Source: Byssochlamys sp. IMV 00236
Taxonomy: Eukaryota > Ascomycota > Eurotiomycetes > Eurotiales > Thermoascaceae
Reading direction: 5' to 3'
NCBI GenBank assembly: GCA_001931875.2
Contig: MSJH02000823.1
Span: 90,296 to 154,295, forward strand
Length of the DNA stretch: 64,000 nt
Shown here: positions 11,575 through 22,400 of the stretch, one piece after another
How the letters are laid out: the number at the start of each line of letters is the position of its first letter
How positions within the stretch are numbered: the first letter of the stretch is position 1
Program-made: the position numbers and the translations under genes
The notes under the pieces: generated by a model
What the model was told of the DNA's origin: nothing
Database searches by the model: none
What the model saw: only the letters and a program-made list of their open reading frames with translations

Positions 11575-11855
11575 ATTGTAGGGTAGAGTTCAAATCTGCC
11601 CGCTGCGGATTTGCGCTCTGGCGGGGAAGTCTTGACACGGGAGATCGGAGAATTGGGGTCGCGTTCCGGGGACAACCTTTCAGAAAGCTTGGTCGTTACC
11701 CGCACAGTCTCCGATTCAGAACATGCGGAGCTTCAGGCCAAAGAGACTTGCCTAGAACCTATTCCTATTTATTCTTGAGAGGGAAAGAAGCGACGAGTTG
11801 CAATTAGGAGACTGGGCGTCAAGAACATCGGAAGGAACGCAAACTCGTCTTCAAC
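11575..11855. promoter_or_regulatory. Short bidirectional promoter
   Basis: 281 bp separates the divergent starts at 11574 (minus) and 11856 (plus), so the two genes must share promoter DNA. No strong named motif was seen. Confidence 0.55.
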
Positions 11856-12551
11856 ATGGCGACGCTGCAGGCTGAGCCGCCGCAGACCGACGAGAACTCG
11901 GCATTGTTCAAGATCATACACTGGTACAAGCTATTTGATTCGGATACACCTCCTCGACTTGGAATTGAAATCAAAGACCGTTTACCTTATACGACCGCCT
12001 CTGCCTTCGGCGTGGGAATGGCAATTGGTGCTTCCCACGGCAGTAAAAAGGCCGCTTTCCAGTTTCGAGCCGAGAACGCGCATCGGTTCCCTACGACGTC
12101 GACAGGATGGTTCCTGTATCACAAGAGCAAGAACTACAAGTCCATAGTTGGTGGTGTTAAGGATGGTATGAAATTGGGATTCAAGCTCGGCGCGGGAGCT
12201 ATGGCGTTCTGTCTATTCGAAGAGACAGTGGATTATGCACGTCATGATCGCAGGGACTTCCTGTCGACCGTTACGGCCGGATTGTCTTTCTCTGGGATTT
12301 ACAGTTTATTAGGTCGGTCCACCATTACTTCCATATGTCCATTTGTTAGCATGCGAACTGACTGAACGGTGTTTCCAGCTCGTCACGACGTTTACACCGC
12401 CGCACGTACGACGAAACTCGGTTTGAAATTGAGTCTTGCGTACGGTCTGATGCAAGATATGCTTGAATCCATGAAAGGAAACCGCCCGGCATATGTTAAT
12501 TTCATACTCGGCAAAAAGCAGTCTCGGCCCGAAAGCGACACCGTTCTATGA
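11856..12551 (+). CDS. Tim17/Tim22/Tim23-like mitochondrial membrane protein
   Basis: A 209-aa protein from exons 11856-12312 and 12379-12551. The 66 bp intron (GTCGGT...CCAG) joins IYSLL to ARHDVYTAA in frame. Glycine-rich hydrophobic stretches alternate with short loops, for example SAFGVGMAIGASHG, GVKDGMKLGFKLGAGAMAFCLFEETVD and FLSTVTAGLSFSGIYSLL. That is the layout of the Tim17/22/23 superfamily, with about four membrane segments. The ETVDYARHDRRDFLSTVTAG part resembles the complex I assembly factor TIMMDC1 and related proteins, so complex I assembly or import are the candidate roles. The family call is supported by pattern only; the exact member is uncertain. Confidence 0.78.
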
Positions 12552-13245
12552 GGCCGTACTGCCAGCGCAGTTATTGCGGCGCACTTGACACCCAGAGCCA
12601 TGTTCTGGTAAACGTACATTGGCTTACGTCTACTTCTCCGTTAAGCCCTCTGAGGGCTTTCATGGATGGACGGATGCAGCTCGATTGCTGTCTCCATAAA
12701 GTGAGGAGCACATCGACTTGCCACGCTAGCTGCGACCCGCCTGAGACTCTAGGAGAGTCACGAAACACAGCGCACTCCTCTCTTCGGTACCTATCGTCTC
12801 TTCTGTCATTATTGATACCCCAGAGTTTAGCAATCCACGGACACCGGAAGCGCCCGAAAAGGTGTACGCAGGCTCGAGCCATGTGGACTGTCTACCTCCG
12901 AAATGAGTCCTTGATACTCACGCGAGTTATGCGAAACCGCCTAGAAATAGGAGGACTTTGGAAGGACAGTACATCGGTAGCCTTCTCAGTATATGTGGAA
13001 TCTACTGCCTTAACTGATTGATGAATCATTTTTTCCCTGCAGAGCTCGTACAAGTCGCAAGAAGAGAGTATAATAGTGGCCGGCAAATTGCTTGAATAGA
13101 TATGAAACCTGCAAATTTTTTCCTGGCTTGTAACGCAGTACTTATTTGTTTACGTCTATTTTTGTTAACTCCGAACTTTAACGGAGGATTTTTCTTTACA
13201 GTAATAGGTTTCGTAGTGGTTTTGGGGTCCGCTACAGCCGAAAGG

Positions 13246-13275
13246 AGAAAAAGAAAAAGAAAAAGAAAAAGAAAA
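13246..13275. repeat. GAAAAA hexamer tandem run
   Basis: At least four adjacent GAAAAA units in intergenic DNA. They create lysine/arginine-rich spurious frames. Confidence 0.8.
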
Positions 13276-14489
13276 CAAAAATGAAGATTTTGAAAACGTT
13301 TCATTTCTGATACATCGCATGCCATATTTCTGTTCCTACTCGTACTGGATGGAAAGCAGCCAATACTAGATACGAACCGGAATCGCGGATGCGAGCTGAC
13401 GAGATTCGAGAGGCGCTTAGATTCATTACTCTAAAGGAGCCCAGTTATCCAGGCCGACGAGAGTCGTTAGGTTCTGCAGCATTATTGAATATTCCACGTA
13501 CAGCTCACGTCATCTTGGCTTTTCAAGGGCTGGGATGTTAAGTAAGTATGCTGAACCAGCCTGCGAGGGTTCGGGTTGTGGCACTGCCCAGACCGATGCC
13601 ATGCAGTAGGTTCTCGGACCCTGTAACTATTTCTAGGAGAAGCCACATACGATCAAGTGTCATAGATCTCAATGCATGTCATTATCCTGGTAGTTAATAC
13701 TCTGCCCAGCCATTTCCGTTGTCAATTGCTTCAAATGCCTTGACTTTTTTTTAACCTGGGGGTTTCTAGTAAGTAAGAACCACGTGAAGATGGAGATACG
13801 CTGTGTTCTCCGGCGTATTGCCTTGGTCATCAAGGAGATGATATTAACTACCTAGGTAGTTATTCGCAGCGGAATAGCTTCTAAGCGCAAGACGTCTACA
13901 CGTGCCAGACTTACTCTAGTCTTCGACTAGGAGTCCTTCGTAGACGTCCAATGCATTTGTAACTACTATTATTTCCTGGACTTCGCTTTGGTCCTTTTCA
14001 GGGAACGGATATCCACCAATTCGTCCGATATCTTAGTCTAACGTTCACGCTGGACTGCTAACTAGTTCTTCGGCCTGGCGCGGTCGACCTTGCTTTATAT
14101 TATTGAGTTTCGCCGGATTATTCTACCTGCAATGTTTCCAAATGGTGATATGAACACAGGCGAGACTATATCTCAGGTGTGAATCGTTGCTAGTGCTTGT
14201 TCCCTCCAGTGAAATACCGGTTCCAGAGTGAAGCGAAGCTCTATCACTACTACCTGAAGTTGCCGCCGTGGACTTTGGCCTCCGGTGGACCCTGCACGGC
14301 CCCGCGACAGCCGTCAATTGTGTGGAGTCAAAGTCGAAGTGACAGTAAGAGCGGTCAGAAACGAGTTCAACTGGAGAACCGTTGAGACTTCGATCGACGC
14401 ACGGAACGGACAACGAACCGGTGCGCACGGGAAGCTGCTGATGCCTCAGAAGTTCAGCTCGCCTTGTGACTTGACCAGTGATGATCCAT

Positions 14490-14641
14490 GACTTGACTTG
14501 ACTTGACTTGATCGTGCTCTGGATCTGGAGACGGAATGCTCCACCAGATTAACCTCCCGTGCGCCTCGTTCTTGTCTCTCCGATAACTTAGCTGACGGAT
14601 AAATAATAATAATATTAATACAGGACAGGACAGGACAGGAC
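14490..14641. repeat. Two pentamer tandem repeats
   Basis: GACTT is repeated four times near 14490-14510. ACAGG is repeated four times near 14620-14641, preceded by an AAT-rich run. Both are intergenic. Confidence 0.75.
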
Positions 14642-15372
14642 AAGACAGTACCTAGCTGAGCTCGCACATGACCGGTTAGTTCTCTTGGCTTCGAGATTAC
14701 CGAATCGAGAAGGTCGAGAAAGGCGTACTCTAGAGCAGATCGAGCACAGGTATCATCATCATCATTATTGTTATTATTGTTCTGGCCATCACTTGCGCTG
14801 TTCCACAACCTTTGGGATTAGCACCGAGAACGCAAGCATCGTTTTCCGCCCCTCCGTGGACCGGCGTTTCGTCAGCGCTGCTCCCCCACCTCTGGCCGAC
14901 TCAACGAGCTTAAGCTTCAACCCAGCTATCGTTCATGCCTCAGGACCAACGTCGAATCGCCCCAGAGAATCTTCTCTTTTCTCTCCCTGCATCATTACCA
15001 CCGCAAGTCGCGCATGAAACTGTTTCCGGTATTATTATCAAAGCTGCTGTCGGCATCTGCTCGTGATCCTCGTCCTCCACCATCTGCGGCCCGGTAATTC
15101 CCCAGCTGTGAATCGATTGTGTCCCACATTCTCCAGACCGCCGTCGCAGCGACATCAGACCCCATCTCCATTGACTCCCCGGGCTGCTTCCTGGACGGAC
15201 AGCGGAAAGTTGGCTGCGACTGAACTTCGACGATGTGTGCTGCCCTACGGTGACTCTTCTTCCATCGACGTCATTGACCCAATGCTCTCAGCCGGGCGAC
15301 GATGTGCCTGATCTAACTGCACCAAGAGATCTACTCTTGACCATTTCTCCTCCGAGAACCAAATCAATAATC

Positions 15373-18211
15373 ATGCGCCGTCATGGCAGATCCGGCGCAG
15401 GGTCTACCAAGGCCGCTGCCCCGGTGTCAGAGACGGTTTCCCTAATTCGCTCCTTCAATTCCGAAACGAATCCTAGCCGGCCGGTGCGCCCATCACCACT
15501 GGCATCCTCCCAGATACAGGGCATGCCCCTGGACCTTGTCGACCGAATACGTTCCTTTCCTCTATTCCAATCCACTCCCAACTCCTTTCTGGCCGAAGTT
15601 GGATTGCATCTCCGCCCTCAGTTGCACTCTCCCAACGACTACATCTTGACAGAAGGCGATGAGGCTAAAGCCATGTATTGGCTGGTGAGGGGTGCAGTGG
15701 CAGTGACGTCGCGGGACTGCGAAAGTGTATACGCAGAGCTCAAACCAGGCGCGTTCTTCGGGGAGATCGGTGTCTTGATGGATCGTCCCCGGACTGCAAC
15801 AATCATCGCCCGGACGCGCTGTCTTCTGGTTGTGTTGACCAAGGAGGATTTCAGGAAGATACTCCCACGATTCCCGGAGGTAGAACGTGCCATCAGAGAC
15901 GAGGCCCAGGAAAGGTTGACAATACTGGAGAAAAAGAAAAAGCAACAATCCACACCTCCATCAGATGCCTTTGAGATCAATCGAAGAGGCTCGAAACGAG
16001 TTCGAGACAGTTTCTCAGGAGACTTGTCTGTCGGTGACGAGGAGGATCTCAGCATCAACAGCATAAATAAAAAGCGGAAATCTCCTAGTCCAGGGTTGTC
16101 TGATGGATCAACGGCAAGTGCCTTGGCGAATGGCATGGTGAATGTCCGACTACTGCTGAAGGAGCTTCCGCTGTTCTCAGGGTTACCTCCCGATTTACTC
16201 CATTTCCTGGGCCTTAACGCGCAACCCCGCTCGTACCCCCCTTTCGCAGATATCATTAAGCAAGACTCGCAAGGTAGAGAGATCTACTTCATTGTCCGTG
16301 GTGAAGTAGAAGTCATCAATGAGAAGTCTGACAACAGTCATCCACGTAACGGGCAGAAACAACTTACGAACAAAGGTATGGAAGTTAAAGCTCGCCTGAG
16401 ACAGGGCCAGTACTTTGGGGAGGTCGTGAGTCTGTCGCTAGCACCCCGCAGAACAGCCACTGTACGTTCGGTAACTGCGGTTGAGTGCCTTATGATAAGC
16501 GGAGACGTGTTGGCAGAATTCTGGAAGAGATGCCCCCATGATGTCCGGCGACAAGTCGAGCGTACTGCTAAGGAGAGACTGGTATCAGCATCTGACGGAG
16601 ACGTTGTCATGTCTGATACAGTCGACCAAACACCACCAATCAACGAGCTTGCTCTAGATGATAAAATCAAACTTGCGGCTTCTCGAAGGCAGTCTATGCC
16701 TCTGGTGACGCTGACGGAAACGGAGCTGGAAAGTCCGTCTAAGCCTTCTCGGATAGAGGACCGTCCTGTCTTGAAGCCATCAGACCCTGACCCATTTTTG
16801 AACGTCGGGTTGGACAACGTACGACTGAGATCTCGTCGGGGTTCGGTTGCGCCGCTCACCCCTGAGGAAGCCTCAGGGGAATACCATCGACAATCATCAC
16901 CAAGCGATTCGCGATCGGCCAGTTCGACTCACCTCCCCATTTTCGATGTTACCAGCAATGCGAAGCGAGAAAAAAGCCAGCAGCGCTCGAATGACCAAGG
17001 GATCCTCCCAGAGAGTATTCTAGTAAGGGTCTTTCAGCATCTTGACCTTCATCACCTTCTTCGTCTTCGAGCCGTTTGCGGCCGCTGGATGGAGATTGTG
17101 ACCAAGTCTCCTCATCTCCTTCGATATCTGGACCTTAGCATGTATAGCAGAAAGGTCACGGATGAAATCCTCACCACCATCATTTGTCCGTTCGTCGGCG
17201 AGCGGCCTCAATATGTCGATCTCAGCAACTGTTTCCACGTGACAGACGAGGGATTTAGCGCACTAGCGACTGCATGCGGTGTCAATGTTAAAGCCTGGAA
17301 GATGAAAAGTGTTTGGGATGTTACTGCTTCTGCGATCCTTGACATGGCTGGGAAAGCAACAGGTCTCCAGGAAGTGGACTTGACCAACTGCAGAAAAGTC
17401 AGCGATACTCTTTTAGCTCGCATCGTAGGATGGGTCGTACCAGCTGCAACGTTCGCCCAACAGACTATGAACGCCCAGGCTTCGAAGGCAATCATCAAGC
17501 CAACAATGCAGACTCCTGCTGGCGTCGTCTTCGGCTGTCCTCAGCTGAGGAAGTTAACCTTGTCTTACTGCAAACATGTCACTGACCGCTCAATGCATCA
17601 TATTGCTTCTCACGCTGCACCTCGTATCGAAGAAGTCGACTTGACACGTTGTACGACTATCACAGATCAAGGTTTCCAATATTGGGGCAATGCCCAATTT
17701 ACAAGGCTGCGGAGACTTTGTCTGGCTGACTGTACTTATCTGACGGATAATGCCATAGTCTACCTGACCAACGCAGCTAAGCAGTTACGTGAACTAGATC
17801 TGGTAAGTACCAACTAGTTCTTCGTCTTTTGAGGGGCTTATTCAAATAGCTAACGGGGACCCGTAGTCGTTTTGCTGCGCGTTATCAGACACTGCAACGG
17901 AGGTTCTTGCCCTGCAATGCTCTCAATTGACATATCTCAACATGTCATTCTGCGGCTCCGCTGTGTCGGACCCGTCTCTGCGCAGTATTAGCCTCCATTT
18001 ACTGTCTCTCCGGGAGCTTTCGGTACGTGGCTGCGTGCGTGTCACAGGCGTGGGAGTCGAAGCCGTCGCTGAAGGTTGTAACCAACTGGAAACATTCGAT
18101 GTCAGCCAGTGCAAGAATCTCACGCCTTGGCTGGAGCGTGGTGGTCCTCTGAAGTACAGAAACAGAATACACTTTCAAACGGTTGCTCAAAACGGCAAGA
18201 ACTTCCGATAA
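15373..18211 (+). CDS. Double cyclic-nucleotide-binding, F-box and LRR protein
   Basis: A 924-aa protein from exons 15373-17802 and 17867-18211. The 64 bp phase-0 intron (GTAAGT...GTAG) joins RELDL to SFCCALSDT. Domains in order: CNBD1 (about 50-180) with FGEIGVLMDRPRTAT, CNBD2 (about 258-403) with FGEVVSLSLAPRRTAT, a Ser/Pro-rich linker, an F-box (about 545-585, LPESILVRVFQHLDLHHLLRLRAVC), then cysteine-containing LRRs to the end (VDLSNCFHVTDEGF, VDLTNCRKVSD, LTLSYCKHVTD, VDLTRCTTITD, LRRLCLADCTYLTD). Glu131/Arg140 and Glu350/Arg359 match the ribose- and phosphate-contacting pair of PKA regulatory subunits, with the same spacing. The protein is probably a substrate receptor of an SCF ubiquitin ligase controlled by a cyclic nucleotide (inference). 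An upstream in-frame ATG at 15235 would add 46 unconserved-looking residues; 15373 is preferred. Confidence 0.9.
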
Positions 18212-19575
18212 TATTAGTCGAAAACCCTACTCTTTGCCCCCCTCACAAAATCCTGACAATTACTGCTTTGACACACTATGCCCCTGAGCTGAAGATTTTT
18301 ATCTGATTTACGAACCTGAAAATATCCTGACATTTTTCTGGCATCATGATCTACCCATACCTCGACATATACCTTCTGGACATTTCTTTTTCCCTTTTGT
18401 TTCCTGCATGATTCCCCGGAGAGCCTCTGTACCGTGCACATTTGCCGTCGTTCCTGTCGTTGATATTTAACTGTTTTCACACCTTGTCGAGATGTATAAT
18501 GATTCATGACTTCTCATGGCTCAGTCGGGTATCCGATGGGCCCTTTTCTTGACGTTGTTTATCATTTTCTATTCCTGAGCAACACTGGCTCTGTCTCAAT
18601 TCTGCTTTGGTTCGGTTCCTTGGCCAGTTGAGGTGTGGGGAGTTCTCAGATGACATCGGGCGCTCCATTCTGGTAGGGTTCGGCTTTCATTTCAGTGGCG
18701 GGAAAGCAACTATGCAATGAACATTTTTCTGGCTTCGGTTTGTAACTTATCTTAGATTTGCCATATGGCGGCTAGCTTCATCTCAGGATCAGAAGAGTCG
18801 TCACTTCTCGGATTGGATACTACTTGGACTCACTCGATCGATATAGACAATCATTACCAAAGACTTGCGTCTTCAAGTTCATTGAGTCACCTCCAATAAT
18901 AATTCTTGCAGACAATAACCTTTGTGGGCTACACAAAGGGGTAGGAACAGAACATATTGCTACTCTGATATAACGCCTCTAGACCACAGAAACGAACCAT
19001 ATGCCAACAAAGAGAGATTTGTTCTGGTCCCTGGTCTATTGTTTCTCACTGAGAGCAATAAAGCCTTTGTTGCTTGATTTGAAGAGACAAAACAGTTCAA
19101 GGTAAGAGGGCACATTCAAACAAAAAGCACCACTATTGAATGATAACTTTGTCTAATCATAATAACAAAGATACAGGCTTTCGCTTTATGTCTTCCTCAT
19201 AGACCGCAGATATATCCCCTATACTAAACCAAACAAAGGTCTTATACAGAACAATGACTTTCAATATGGCCAGCTCAATCGACATACGCTTTGTGCTTCC
19301 AACCGTATTTAGCTGTCCAGTTCGATCAGGAGAACTCCTCGCTGTTTCCCATGCAATCTATATAGAGTCCGAAATCAATCAGGATTCCAGGAGGCACTTC
19401 TCCTTCATAGAAACTGCAAAGTCATCGTTCTCATATTTTGATTCCCTTCAAACATCCCTATTGTGCTGTTGACTCGGTTATTTCCTTCTTGGAGTGACGA
19501 TTACTGCCCGTTCATTGATTGTTGCTGTGGTTTTGCTTTTCAAGGTCTTATATATACGATTTCATTCCGCTGAAC
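18212..19575. other. 1.36 kb intergenic region
   Basis: The 3' flank of the F-box gene and promoter of the zinc-cluster gene, with pyrimidine-rich stretches. No supported gene or repeat was seen. Confidence 0.5.
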
Positions 19576-21687
19576 ATGACCGGCAAGAGGACAAGGGATG
19601 ATACTGAATCTGAAGGTGGCAGTGGGAGCTCCCCTGGCCATGTTCAAAGCGACCAGCTCAGCCAAGGGGGCCAAGAAGAGAATATAGAACAAGGGTGCGT
19701 ACACTCCATCGATAGAAGATTAATGTTCCCATGCTCCATCAATAGAGTCATATCAAGGGGTTAGGAGACATTGATAGGATATACTTACTAAAAAAATCTC
19801 AGGACTGCTCCAACTACAACTACATCATCGCAGACAACGACCGCAAATATCGCAAGTCTCACAGCTCCTCTCACAGCTCCCGGACAAACCTTAGCGGCGC
19901 CTCCTGCGTTTCCAACAAGTGCTTCCTCGGCAGCTGTAACAGAGGGATCCGGTGGTGGAGAGCCTGCGCGTAAGAAGCAAAAGAAACCTCGCCGTCCTAA
20001 AGATGCCCCATCTCCAGATTGGTCGGCAAGGGTACGTGAAAGGCTCACGGATGCGGAACGGTGTCCTCAGGCTTGTGATCGTTGTACTGTAAGTTGATAT
20101 TGAGACCTTGTGGTATCCATGTGTCTGTCCTCTTTCGCCTTGCTAATTAGATCTCTTTCTTAAAAAAACACAGGAGAAGAAAATGAGATGTGACGATGAA
20201 CCAGGAGATTGCAAGAACTGCCAAGGTCGCGGCGTGCCCTGCTGGCTAACCGACAAGAACTCCAAACGGACATATAGACGAGGAATAACGCCGTTGTTAG
20301 TCGAAGAGAATAGTCGACTTTGGCGACTCGTTGGTTCTATGGATGCGGAGGTGAATAGGTTAAGAGCCGTGGCTAATAGCCAATACGGGAGCTTTGGAAA
20401 TACATATGCTGCTCCGCATGCACCGATCGCTCCGGAGCAGTATCAACGACAGTATTCTAGGGTGCCTTTTCCCGCTACCCCTGGTGATTTGGCTCTTCCG
20501 CCGCCATCAGCGACACAGACGGTGAGTATACTACGGTTCTAGTTATTTTATTGTAAGTTAGGATGCATATCACTAATACGTGATTGCGTCGCAGGCTTCA
20601 TCATTCCAGCAACAGTCCGTGTTTGGAATGGACCGTTCTATTGAAAACACTGGGCAGATGCGTCTACCACCTCCATCTACAGTAAGCACCACCACTAGAC
20701 AGTGCATATTTTAGGGAGATACATATCACTGATTTATACCTCCAAGAATTCGATGCAGATGCCAGCTTTATACGGACTAAATCCTACACTGACTGGGACA
20801 GGGGAAAGACAAAGTAGGTATTAACTACAGTTAGCCCCATCGAAGCAGAGGACTAACAATCTTGAACAGCAGACCAACAGCAATATATCTATCAATATGC
20901 CCCGACCCCTCAATCCCTCCAGCAATACAACAACACTGCCCAAGACCCATCGTCGTCAAGTTACCGGGACCTACCAGCTCCAACAGCATCTAGCAGCAAT
21001 CCACAACCATCATCAACAACGCAATCTCGACCCCGAAACCCATTCCCCTGGTTCCGACACATCCCCCATATAGTCCAAGGCCAGACTGCCTCACGCACAG
21101 GAAGCACCAACACCAATATCCCTCCACAGGCTGGACCATGGCATCCTGAGAACGCGACGGATGCCATTTTCAACCCCCAACGAATCAGCTCAATGGATCC
21201 TTCTCCCTTCGTCCAGCACGGCAGTACTCAACAGCCTTCAGGAGTAATGAATTCATCACCAGACGCCATCTTCAACACCCAACGAATCACATCAATGGAT
21301 CCCTCTCCCTTCATCCACCACGGAAGGAGTAGTACTTCTTCTTCTTCCCAGCAGCCTTCTGGAGGAACGAACCAACCACAACCACAACCCCAGCAACATA
21401 GCAACCACAGTAGCTGGCAGACTGGGTCCGCGAACCTATCAGATACACTGTACAACTCTCAGCGGATGTCTATGTCCGTCATGGAGCCATCGGCATTCAT
21501 GCAGCATGAAAATATGCCAAGACAGTCTCAGTGGGGAGGAGGGATGAATCTTGATCTCCCACCACCGCCACCACTGCAGATGTCGCAGCAGGATAACGCA
21601 ACCGCTGGAAATGAGGAGCAGGAGCAGCAGAGATCCTATGATCCATCATCTAGTGGGTCTTATGGTCAGCAGCATTACCAGCCGTGA
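19576..21687 (+). CDS. Zn(II)2Cys6 transcription factor (6 exons)
   Basis: A 574-aa fungal binuclear zinc-cluster protein. Exons are 19576-19694, 19803-20088, 20174-20521, 20595-20681, 20747-20813 and 20870-21687, and all joins keep frame. The zinc cluster is split by intron 2: ACDRCT ends exon 2 and EKKMRC begins exon 3. The cysteines are 131, 134, 141, 148, 151 and 158 (CX2CX6CX6CX2CX6C). A basic segment (ARKKQKKPRRPKD) precedes it and a leucine-rich helix (LVEENSRLWRLVGSMDAEVNRL) follows, suited to dimerisation. The rest is Gln/Pro/Ser-rich, typical of activation regions, with no fungal-specific TF middle domain seen. Three imperfect repeats of a FNxQRxxSMDPSPFxxHG unit lie near the C-terminus. 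The last acceptor is a CAGCAG (NAGNAG) site. Targets are unknown. Confidence 0.9.
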
Positions 21688-22400
21688 GACTTTGAGCGAA
21701 ACTTGGTGCCCTAGAGGGGAAGGAGTTTGGTAGGTATGTACAAATTATCGTGTGAATGTGGAACTGGCATTTGGATTTTCAGGTGAATGGTTTAGAGATT
21801 TCTGGATTTAGATTTGATATATCGTGATCTCTCGATCGTCATTTTGTGGGATGAGAAAGATGTACGGGTGTTGGTCGTCATATTATCATTTTGTCTGTAT
21901 CAGCATTTCCCAAATGAGGTTTGCATGGCCGGTGTCGTTTTCCATTTCTATACTTGGCGTTCATGGTGCAGGAGGTTCGTCAGAATAGTTTATTTGTTAT
22001 TTAGTGATTCTGTAGCTTATCCCGAGATTTTGAGAGTTATATATGATTGTGTCAGATTACTGGACTACGAGAATATGAGGTTTCAAGGTAGATAGTTGTT
22101 GCCATATTTATCATCGTTCACGGAGAGCTATGCAAAGCACATAGGCGAAAATAGTCTATTTCAGAAGGGTATATGTAATCTCAGTATTCCAGAAAGAAAG
22201 GGCATATATAATCTCGATCCTTATAACCCTGTGAAAAGAAATACCCAAACACCACCCAGATTCCATAAGACGAATGCGTCCAGTAATCACCATGCGGTGG
22301 GAGACGTGCGGGTATGAAATGACAGGAAAACGACAGGCAGCTGTGCCATCGAGTTCACAAAATATGTCCATGTATAAATATACAAGCAGAACTTGCCGAC
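21688..22400. other. Convergent intergenic region
   Basis: 713 bp between the stops of the zinc-cluster gene and slx4, holding both 3' UTRs. No gene seen. Confidence 0.55.

Larger units (their letters stand above)
12552..15372. other. 2.8 kb intergenic region with simple repeats
   Basis: No supported gene. It contains a GAAAAA hexamer run (13246-13275), a 16-bp perfect palindrome AACTACCTAGGTAGTT (13846-13861), four GACTT units near 14490-14510, and four ACAGG units near 14620-14641. The last 300-400 bp should be the leader of the CNBD/F-box gene. Confidence 0.5.

Noticed and set aside
15639..16256. 205-aa minus-strand frame inside the CNBD region
   Set aside because: It is antisense to strongly conserved CNBD sequence and is Ser-rich shadow translation.
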